DNA from: JAPPLB01 sp965208945
GTDB taxonomy: Bacteria > Acidobacteriota > Terriglobia > Bryobacterales > UBA6623
Direction: 5' to 3'
NCBI GenBank assembly: GCA_965208945.1
Contig: OZ242366.1
Span: forward strand, 2,666,001 to 2,730,000
Length of the DNA: 64,000 nt
Shown here: positions 43,036 through 49,680 of the stretch, piece by piece
Layout of the letters: each line of letters opens with the position of its first letter
Numbering within the stretch: the first letter of the stretch is position 1
Position numbers and translations under genes: made by a program
Notes under the pieces: generated by a model
What the model saw: the letters and a program-made list of their open reading frames with translations, nothing else
What the model was told of the DNA's origin: nothing
Databases searched by the model: none

Positions 43036-44214
43036 ATGTTCATGCTCAGGTTCGAAACCGCAGGCGAGTCGCACGGCGAAACGCTGGCAACCATTCTGAC
43101 CGGTCTGCCCGCGGGCATCCCCGTCTCGCTCGATTTCATCAACCGCCAACTGTGGCGGCGCCAGCAGGGCTATGGACGCGGCGGGCGCATGAAGATCGAG
43201 TCCGACAAGGCCCATATCGTTTCCGGCGTGCGGCATTCAAAGACGATCGGCTCGCCCATCGCCATCCTGCTCCAGAACCGCGACTGGAAAAACTGGACCG
43301 AGGCCCTGCCCGTCGAGAACTTCGACGGGAGCGGCGAGAAGGCGAAACCGGTGCGGCGCCCGCGGCCGGGGCATGCCGACCTGGCCGGTGTCCTGAAATA
43401 CAATTTCCCGGACGCGCGCTACGTTCTCGAGCGCGCCAGCGCCCGCGAAACCACCTCCCGCGTGGCCGTCGGCGCCCTGTGCAAACTCTTTCTCCGGGAG
43501 TTCGGCATGACCGTCCTCAGTCATGTCGTGGCGCTCGGCAACGCCGCTCTGGGCCGCGACGCCGGTTGGGACGAGATCGAAGCACTGGCCGAGAAAGACG
43601 AGGTTCTGCTCAACTGCGTTGATCCCGATACCGAGCAGAAGATGAAAGCCGAAGTCGACCAAGCGTACAAGACCGGCGACACCCGCGGCGGCATCTTCGA
43701 AGTCGTGGCGCACAACGTGACGGTGGGCCTGGGCGCACACGTCACTTGGGATTCGCGGCTCGACGGCAAGTTGGCTCAGGCCATCATGTCGATGCAGGCT
43801 CTCAAGGCCGTCGAGATCGGCCGCGGCATGGTTTCCGCCGTCTCTCCCGGCTCGAAGTCGCAGGATACGATCCACTACAACAAGCCGGAACGCGAGTTCG
43901 AGCGCGGATCGAACCGCGCCGGCGGTCTTGAAGGCGGCATGACCAACGGCGAGGATGTCGTGGTCCGGGGTTACATCAAGCCGATTTCGACTCTCCGCCG
44001 CCCCCTGGAGTCCGTCGATCTGGAAACGCGCGAACCGTCTTTCGCCGCGTATGAGCGCTCCGACGTGGCCGTCGTGCCCGCGGCCGGAGTCATCGGCGAG
44101 GCCATGGTGGCCATCGTCCTGGCCGGAGCTTTCCTCGAAAAGTTCGGCGGAGATTCCCTGCAGGAGACGCGCCGCAACTTCGAGTCGTATCAGGAGCAGG
44201 TGCGAGCCTACTGA
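43036..44214 (+). CDS. aroC: Chorismate synthase
   Basis: A 392-residue FMN-dependent enzyme converting EPSP to chorismate. Signatures are RFETAGESHGETLATILTG at the N-terminus, RQQGYGRGGRMKIE, KPVRRPRPGHADLAGVLKY with the active-site His, and the central RASARETTSRVAVGALC, all typical of the bacterial bifunctional-length form. ATG at 43042 (MLRFETAGE) is the usual family start and equally possible. No other aro gene is adjacent. Confidence 0.95.
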   Translation: MFMLRFETAGESHGETLATILTGLPAGIPVSLDFINRQLWRRQQGYGRGGRMKIESDKAHIVSGVRHSKTIGSPIAILLQNRDWKNWTEALPVENFDGSGEKAKPVRRPRPGHADLAGVLKYNFPDARYVLERASARETTSRVAVGALCKLFLREFGMTVLSHVVALGNAALGRDAGWDEIEALAEKDEVLLNCVDPDTEQKMKAEVDQAYKTGDTRGGIFEVVAHNVTVGLGAHVTWDSRLDGKLAQAIMSMQALKAVEIGRGMVSAVSPGSKSQDTIHYNKPEREFERGSNRAGGLEGGMTNGEDVVVRGYIKPISTLRRPLESVDLETREPSFAAYERSDVAVVPAAGVIGEAMVAIVLAGAFLEKFGGDSLQETRRNFESYQEQVRAY

Positions 44215-44378
44215 TTCGCGGGGGATCGGCCGCAGGGTCGATCCATGCGGGCCGCGTCCCGATTGGGACCCAGCGTAGTGCAGGAATGCCGTCAAGAGAT
44301 TCACTTGACATTGAACGGCTCCCGCAGGCTACTGCGCGGCGCCGTGATACGTTAAGCTAGCCGTCTTCGAGAGTCGAA

Positions 44379-45206
44379 ATGCTCATCATCGATACCCACG
44401 CCCACATCTATTCCCCGGATGAAGCGAAGTACCCCGCGATCGAAGATCCGCTCCGGCCGCCGGCCGGCAAGGGTTCCCTCGAAGACCTGAAGCAGGAGAG
44501 CGGCGAGAACGGCGTCAGCGCGATCTGCGCCATTCAGACGAGCACGTTCTACCGCTTCGACAACCGCTACATTCTCGACAGCAGCAAGGCCAATCCGGAC
44601 TGGGTCGCCGGCGTCTGTACGCTCAACCCGGACGACCCTCGCTCGCCGAGCCTGCTGGTGCGCAACGTTCGCGAGTACGGCATCCGCGGCATGCGCAGCA
44701 TTGCGGCCGCCGACAAGCGGCTCGACCATCCCGGCGTGCGCGCCCTGTGGAAGACGGCGCTCGACGAGGGAATCGTGATCAACGTCCTCACCGGCCCGCA
44801 ACTCGCGGACCAGGTGGACCGCCTGCTCGGCCAGTTTCCCGCGTTGCGCGTCGTGCTCGACCACTGTTTCAACCCCAAGGCCGGTCCGGACCTGGAATCC
44901 ACCGTCGAGAAAGTGCTGTATCTTTCGCGCCACGAGAACCTGCACGCCAAGCTGACGTTCGTGCCGACCGGGAGCGCGACGGGCTTTCCCTGCGCCGACC
45001 TGCACGACGCCTGCATGCGCATCGCCAGGGCCTTCGGCGCCGAGCGCTGCGTGTGGGGCAGCGACTATCCCAACGGGCTGTGGACCCCCAAGGTCAGCTA
45101 CGCCGAGCACCTGAAGATCTTCACCGAGGTGCTCCCCTTCAGCGAGCAGGAACGCGAGGCCGTGCTGGGCGGCACTCCGAAGCGCCTCTGGTTTCCGAAC
45201 CCGTAG
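44379..45206 (+). CDS. Amidohydrolase-2 family metal-dependent hydrolase
   Basis: A 275-residue TIM-barrel hydrolase. The metal motif is IIDTHAHIYSPDE at the very start, the middle strand is VVLDHCF with the metal-binding His, and RCVWGSDYPNGLW supplies the late Asp. Members cleave C-N or C-C bonds of small acids (2-pyrone-4,6-dicarboxylate lactonase, ACMSD-like); this substrate is unknown. ATG at 44379 directly starts the conserved strand, as in relatives. It is a single gene, followed by repeat DNA. Confidence 0.85.
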   Translation: MLIIDTHAHIYSPDEAKYPAIEDPLRPPAGKGSLEDLKQESGENGVSAICAIQTSTFYRFDNRYILDSSKANPDWVAGVCTLNPDDPRSPSLLVRNVREYGIRGMRSIAAADKRLDHPGVRALWKTALDEGIVINVLTGPQLADQVDRLLGQFPALRVVLDHCFNPKAGPDLESTVEKVLYLSRHENLHAKLTFVPTGSATGFPCADLHDACMRIARAFGAERCVWGSDYPNGLWTPKVSYAEHLKIFTEVLPFSEQEREAVLGGTPKRLWFPNP

Positions 45207-45251
45207 GCTCGGGATCACTGAGTCCTGAACCAGGTCGAGACGGCCTGCGCC

Positions 45252-45272
45252 GGTGGTGAGAAATGCAGGCTA
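45252..45272 (+). repeat. Solo RE1 right end
   Basis: GGTGGTGAGAAATGCAGGCTA without a matching left half; a deletion remnant 57 bases before complete copy I. Confidence 0.7.
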
Positions 45273-45329
45273 GCGATGTCCAGCTTGTACATTTGCAGCG
45301 ACGCTTGCATGACCCGCTCCCAAGCCATC

Positions 45330-45511
45330 TAGCCTGCATTTCTCACCACCCAACGGTCGAAGCACACGATATGACCGCCAGGACTTCGTTGCGCTTGCTT
45401 GCCGTGCTCAACGTACTGTCAAGTACGCCTGCGCGCGCCAAGCGGCTCGCGCCTCGTCCTGACGGCCCTCTCACGCACTTCGCCTCGCCGCGTGGTGAGA
45501 AATGCAGGCTA
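45330..45511 (+). repeat. RE1 copy I (IS1182 at its right terminus)
   Basis: Complete copy with a one-base deletion in the central loop (GTACTGTCAAGTACG). Its right terminal CTAG (45509-45512) is the target of the IS1182-type element and is duplicated on the far side at 47105-47108. Confidence 0.9.
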
Positions 45512-45512
45512 G

Positions 45513-47104
45513 GAGTCTGTCCCACAGGAATCAGAGCTGTCGTTGGGCACGATGGGATCATTGACGACGGCACTGTGCGTGAATTCGGTGGCGACCCCAG
45601 TCTACATTCCGGGTCAGATTTACGGCTGATAGCTATACCGAGCTTGCTGGCTGTTGCTGGGAGCCTGGTGTTGGGCTCGGCATGCTACCCCACCGTCGCC
45701 AGCGGCACCATCCCGGCCATCCGGCGCAGGTTCAATGCCAGCGTCACCAAACTCCATTCGCCTTGGACTTTACGCAGCCCTCGCAGCGAGAATTGCCGGA
45801 ACCCCAACCTCGCTTTCAACCATCCGAAGACCGGCTCCACCAGCCCTTTGCGGCGCGCGTAGTGCTGCTGGCCACGCGGCTCGGCCAAGCGCCTCCGCAT
45901 GCGCGCCGTCGCTGCTCCGACAATCTTCGGCTGCTCCGACCGGCTCGCCCGTCCCTCTCGCCCCAGCGCCACCAAGCCCTCGACCTGCCGCCCTTCCAAC
46001 CCCGCAAAGTTCTCCTCACTGCGATACCCCGCATCCGCCAGTACCCGCTGCGGCTTGCTCCCCGTGTTCCGCTCCACCTCATCGACCAGCTCCAGCAGCA
46101 CCCCGTTGTCGGCCGCGTTCTGGCCCACCTGCTGCGCCACGATCAACTGACGGCCTTCTTCCACCACCGCTTGCGCGTTGTAGCACTGCTCGAACCCCTG
46201 CTGCAGTTTCATGATCCGGCTCTCCGGGTCGGTGAAATTGCGCTGCTTCTTCGGGGGCGGCTCGCCATACTCCCGCTGGTATTTCGACACCCCGCCCTGA
46301 GACCGCTTCCCCGAGGCCACCTTGCCGTCCCCCGCTCGCCGTCCCCGCGCCTGGTCCTGCCCCGCTTGCTCGGCCTCCAGCGCCCGCTTCGCCTCCCGGA
46401 TCTTCGCCAGCCGTTGCTCCCGCCGCCGTAACTCCTCCGGCAACTCGTCCCCGCTGTGCTCCGCTCCGTACAACTCATCCTCGGCCAAGTCGATCTGTTG
46501 CGCCCGCTCCAGCAACGCCCGCACCTCTTGCTCCAGCCGCCGCTCCTCGGCCTGCATCCTCTCGTAACTCATCGCCTTGTGCTTGGAGGCGTTGGCCCGT
46601 ACTTTCGTCCCATCCAACGCCACCGTCCCCAACTTCACCAGGCCCATCCGCCGCGCCAGCCGCACCACCTCCACAAACAACTCTCCAAACGTCTCCAGAT
46701 GCTGCTGCCGGAATCGATTGATGGTCCGAAAATCGGGCCGGTTGCCCGCCGCCAGCACCCGCAGCGCCACATCCTCCACCAGCTTCGCCGCGATCCGACG
46801 CGACGAAAACACTCCCGTTGCATAGCAGTACACCAGCACCTTCAGCAGCATCGCCGGGTGATACGGCCGATTGCGCCTCCCATCCCCTTCGTAGCGTTCG
46901 TACAACATCCTCAGATCCAGTGCATCGATCGTGTCGGAGATGAAATACGCCAGATGATCTTCCGGCAACCACTCCCGCAACGACGGCGGTAACAAATACG
47001 GCTGATCCGGTTGATACGGCCGGTAGCTGGTCCCCATCCCTCTAGTTTCGCCCCTCTTGCTCCTTCCTTCTACCTGCTGTCCCCCTTTTCTGTGGGACAG
47101 ACTC
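45513..47104 (-). mobile_element. IS1182-family insertion sequence
   Basis: 1592 bp with perfect 15-bp terminal inverted repeats GAGTCTGTCCCACAG (45513-45527) and CTGTGGGACAGACTC (47090-47104). They are bounded by the 4-bp direct repeat CTAG on both sides. One transposase gene fills it. The CTAG target is the end of RE1 copy I. It appears intact and recently active. Confidence 0.92.
45685..47037 (-). CDS. IS1182-family DDE transposase
   Basis: A 450-residue transposase. The N-terminal DUF772 domain is LREWLPEDHLAYFISDTID with PYHPAMLLKVLVYCYATGVFSS. A long charged helical insert covers residues about 165-260 (LEQEVRALLERAQQIDLAED and following). The DDE_Tnp_1 core has the first Asp in VALDGTKVRANAS, the second in VLADAGYRSEENF and the Glu in LVEPVFGWLKARLGFRQF. 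Full length, with no frameshift. Confidence 0.93.
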   Translation of the reverse strand: MGTSYRPYQPDQPYLLPPSLREWLPEDHLAYFISDTIDALDLRMLYERYEGDGRRNRPYHPAMLLKVLVYCYATGVFSSRRIAAKLVEDVALRVLAAGNRPDFRTINRFRQQHLETFGELFVEVVRLARRMGLVKLGTVALDGTKVRANASKHKAMSYERMQAEERRLEQEVRALLERAQQIDLAEDELYGAEHSGDELPEELRRREQRLAKIREAKRALEAEQAGQDQARGRRAGDGKVASGKRSQGGVSKYQREYGEPPPKKQRNFTDPESRIMKLQQGFEQCYNAQAVVEEGRQLIVAQQVGQNAADNGVLLELVDEVERNTGSKPQRVLADAGYRSEENFAGLEGRQVEGLVALGREGRASRSEQPKIVGAATARMRRRLAEPRGQQHYARRKGLVEPVFGWLKARLGFRQFSLRGLRKVQGEWSLVTLALNLRRMAGMVPLATVG

Positions 47105-47206
47105 CTAGGGTGTCCTTTGCCCAGGACGGCATCGGGACGGTGCGGACGCGGCCGTGCTTGCCGCCCAGATCGACGATCGCCCAGCGGCCTTGATAGCTCG
47201 ACTCGC
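47105..47206 (-). pseudogene. Tyrosine recombinase (integrase) fragment
   Basis: Read leftward, this piece encodes GRWAIVDLGGKHGRVRTVPM then PSWAKD, a strongly conserved central segment of phage/integron-type tyrosine recombinases (the KHGRVRTVPMP motif). It is cut off at the IS1182 CTAG junction and has no continuation beyond RE1 copy I, so it is a remnant. It suggests a former integrative element here. Confidence 0.6.
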
Positions 47207-47284
47207 GGAACCTATGGAATGATAAAGATGGGGTGCCGCTTCTTATCCTCTGCACGTGCGGGGGCTCTCCCTTACCGCCCCGAA

Positions 47285-47629
47285 TTACAAATCCAGGACT
47301 CGCCTGAGTCCGAAATCGACGCGAGCCATGAGTTTCCGGGAAGCTTGTCCCACCCGCTTGGAAAGATAGGCTTTGTCGAGAGTCACGATCTGAGTGACGT
47401 TGGCGACGGAGTCCTTTGGGAGCCCGGTGCCGGCCGCTGGAAGCAGGACGTTGCCGGGAGCGTCGAGCAACCGAGTATTCGACGTGAGAATGACACCAAG
47501 GATTGTTCTCAATCTGCTTTGATTGAAAGCATCGGCCTGGACGATGAGGACGGGGTGGCGAAAACCAGGCTCCGATCCCCGCGGCACATCCAGGTCCGCC
47601 CACCACACCTCGCCGCGTGCAACTACCAT
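47285..47629 (-). CDS. MazF/PemK-family toxin
   Basis: A 114-residue endoribonuclease toxin. It begins VARGEVWWADLDVPRGSEPG, then RHPVLIVQADAFNQSRLRTI and VTQIVTLDKAYLSKRVG, all diagnostic of the PemK fold that cleaves mRNA. The ATG at 47629 overlaps the antitoxin stop by seven bases. Length is typical. Confidence 0.9.
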   Translation of the reverse strand: MVVARGEVWWADLDVPRGSEPGFRHPVLIVQADAFNQSRLRTILGVILTSNTRLLDAPGNVLLPAAGTGLPKDSVANVTQIVTLDKAYLSKRVGQASRKLMARVDFGLRRVLDL

Positions 47630-47859
47630 TTGTTGGAGCTTACGCTTCGAGCCTGGGCGGTCCTCAACGCCGGATTGAGGCCGCTCGGTTCATCGGCGAA
47701 GACCTCGTTCAGCTTGGCCGTCACATCCTCGTCACGGTGTTTGGCCAGGTATTCAGAAACCGCTGTGGCGTACAATTCGCTCCTCGACACTCCTTGCCGC
47801 TTCGCCAACTCGTTAGCCGACAGGAACAGTTCGTCCGGTAGAGAGATTGCTGTTTTCAT
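47623..47859 (-). CDS. MazE-like ribbon-helix-helix antitoxin
   Basis: A 78-residue antitoxin. KTAISLPDELFLSANELAKR forms the DNA-binding ribbon and first helix, followed by GVSRSELYATAVSEYLAKH; the acidic C-terminus would mask the toxin. Overlap with the toxin gene and this order are standard for autoregulated pairs. The frame extends upstream into an RE2 fragment, but the ATG at 47859 begins the conserved domain. Confidence 0.85.
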   Translation of the reverse strand: MKTAISLPDELFLSANELAKRQGVSRSELYATAVSEYLAKHRDEDVTAKLNEVFADEPSGLNPALRTAQARSVSSNKW

Positions 47860-47886
47860 ACCGCGATCATACCAGAGCGCACCGCA

Positions 47887-47930
47887 ACCGAGCGGAAGCG
47901 GCGCGTAACCCTTCGGGCGACGGACATTTT
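47887..47930 (+). repeat. RE2 internal fragment
   Basis: GAGCGGAAGCGGCGCGTAAC and the following CCTTCGGGCGACGGAC match the middle of RE2 (compare about 59775-59812). The ends are missing. It lies in the promoter region of the toxin-antitoxin pair. Confidence 0.6.
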
Positions 47931-47986
47931 TTGTTCCAACGGCGGTCCCGATCTTGCTACCTAGCTTGAACACGGAGGCGACCGCC

Positions 47987-48168
47987 TAACCTGCATTTCT
48001 CACCACCCGACGGTCGAAGCACGCGATAAAAGGCCGTGATTCGTGTTTCGTGTCTCGTGATTCGTGAAAAACCATAAAGACCATGTTGCGCGCTCCAATC
48101 GGCTCGCGCCTCGCCCTGACGGCCCTCTCACGCACTTCGCCTCGCCGCGTGGTGAGAAAAGCAGGCTA
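47987..48168 (+). repeat. RE1 copy J (heptamer core)
   Basis: Left end TAACCTGCAT, heptamers at 48035-48069, right end GCAGGCTA. The final CTA is the TAG stop codon of the neighbouring minus-strand gene. One base of the terminal repeat is mutated (GAGAAAAGCAGG). Confidence 0.9.
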
Positions 48169-48585
48169 GTCCGTGGGCAGCGTGTAGCTCACCATCCAGT
48201 TGATGCCGAACCTGTCGGTGCACGACCCGAAGTAGTCGCCCCAGAACATCTCCTGCAGTGGCATGCTGACCGAGCCGCCGTCTGAGAGCTTCGCGAACAG
48301 TTCGTCACACTGTTCCCGGCCCGTCGCCTCGATGGATATGGAGAAGTTGTTGCCGATCGCGAGCGGCGGCCCGAAGCTCGCCTTGTCGCTCCCCATCAGG
48401 ATGCTCGAGCCGACCGGCAGCGCGGCGTGCATGACCAGGTCCTTCTCGGCGTCCGACACCTGCATGTCGGGCGGGCCGTCGGCAAACGTCTGGAACGACG
48501 CGAAATCTCCGCCGAAAACAGACCGGTAGTATTCGAACGCCTCGCGGCAGTTGCCATCGAACGTGAGATAGGTGCTTAGCGACAT
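48166..48585 (-). CDS. VOC-superfamily PhnB/glyoxalase-like protein
   Basis: A 139-residue PhnB-type protein: STYLTFDGNCREAFEYYRSV, GSSILMGSDKASFGPPL, then LQEMFWGDYFGSCTDRFGIN and W near the end. This cluster (commonly 3-demethylubiquinone-9 3-methyltransferase-like or PhnB) has no settled function. Its TAG stop is the terminal triplet of RE1 copy J. Confidence 0.85.
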   Translation of the reverse strand: MSLSTYLTFDGNCREAFEYYRSVFGGDFASFQTFADGPPDMQVSDAEKDLVMHAALPVGSSILMGSDKASFGPPLAIGNNFSISIEATGREQCDELFAKLSDGGSVSMPLQEMFWGDYFGSCTDRFGINWMVSYTLPTD

Positions 48586-48819
48586 GTCTTCCCTCCTGGG
48601 CTAGTACACCATACTTCGGACAAGGTCGTGTCCCTCACGGTGGGTGAAACCACGTGAACTGTTCCGGGTTTTGCGGAGGCTCGAATCCTTCAACAGCCGC
48701 ACCATCGCCTGCGCTCGGCGCTCTCCGCCGCGGCAGCTCGCCGGCCCCCGGCTTTCCGAAGCGTTCCGTTCCTTCCGACGGAACCGGGGAGGGGCCGATG
48801 CTATACTGGCCCTCTCCGC

Positions 48820-49680
48820 ATGCCGCGCAAGAATCGAAGCGCCCCCAACAACTACATCCTGATCATCTTCGACAGTTGCCGCTATGACGCCTTTGTCCGT
48901 GCGCAGCCGAAGGTGATGCGGCGGCTGGGCCAGGTCGAGAAACGGTGGTCGTACGCCTCTTGGACCGCCCCGTCGCACTACAACTTGCTGATGGGATTGC
49001 TGCCCCATCAGAGCCCCAGGCAGGTCTTCGCCTCCGAGTATTACAAGAAGGACTTCCTCAAATACAACGAGCGGCTCGGCTCGAAGAAAATCGAGTTCAA
49101 GTCTCTCGTTCCGCAGCTCTATTTCCCGGTGTTTCTCAAGCACAAGATGGGATACCGCACCCATGCCATGGTGTCGCTGCCGGTCCTCAACCCCAAGACG
49201 ATCCTCAACAGCGGCTTTGATTCCTACCAGTTGATGGACAAGCACAACGACATGCGGGCGATGGTGAAGCAGATGACATTCACCGAAGACAAGCCGAGTT
49301 TCTACGTGCTGAACGTCGGCGAGACCCACTACCCCTACGCGTTGCCGGACGAGCCGCCGGAACTCTGGCCGCGGATCAGCGGGGTTCACGGCGTGTTCAA
49401 GCACCTCGACGAGCATGTCGTGGGCGGCAAGCTCGTGGAATCGAAGGACAAGTTCTTCAACCGGAAGGCGCTCGATGATCTCAGGCAGCGTCAGATCGAC
49501 GCCGTTCAGTACCTGGACAACGTCGTGGAGGAGCTGTTCGACCTCGTCCCCGAGAACACCTACATCACCATCACCGCCGACCACGGCGAACTGTTCGGCG
49601 AAGACGGCTTCTTCGGCCACGGGCCGATCCAGCACGACAAGGTTTTTGAAGTTCCCTTCCTAGAGGGCAAGCTTCGATGA
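48820..49680 (+). CDS. Sulfatase-like alkaline phosphatase-superfamily protein
   Basis: A 286-residue hydrolase with the metal-binding start NYILIIFDSCRYDAF and the nucleophile region YASWTAPSHYNLLMGLLPHQ. It also has the late ITITADHGELFGEDGFFGHG metal site. The usual sulfatase CxPxR formylglycine motif is absent, so it is a phosphodiesterase- or phosphotransferase-type member. No signal peptide is visible. Its stop overlaps the next gene's ATG (ATGA at 49677), marking a coupled cluster with two larger superfamily members. Confidence 0.8.
   Translation: MPRKNRSAPNNYILIIFDSCRYDAFVRAQPKVMRRLGQVEKRWSYASWTAPSHYNLLMGLLPHQSPRQVFASEYYKKDFLKYNERLGSKKIEFKSLVPQLYFPVFLKHKMGYRTHAMVSLPVLNPKTILNSGFDSYQLMDKHNDMRAMVKQMTFTEDKPSFYVLNVGETHYPYALPDEPPELWPRISGVHGVFKHLDEHVVGGKLVESKDKFFNRKALDDLRQRQIDAVQYLDNVVEELFDLVPENTYITITADHGELFGEDGFFGHGPIQHDKVFEVPFLEGKLR

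Noticed and set aside
44304..44352. TTGACA at 44304 as a sigma-70 -35 box for the amidohydrolase gene
   Set aside because: No -10 box at 16-18 bases; the only AT-rich hexamer is about 37 bases away.
45263..45862. Frame starting Met-Gln-Ala-Ser in an RE1 end and running through copy I into the IS
   Set aside because: The translation is the same repeat-derived peptide seen at many copies, and it continues into the antisense strand of a transposase.
48820..49680. Cysteine in DSCRYDAF as a formylglycine sulfatase nucleophile
   Set aside because: The CxPxR context needed for conversion is missing; the cysteine lies in the metal-binding strand.
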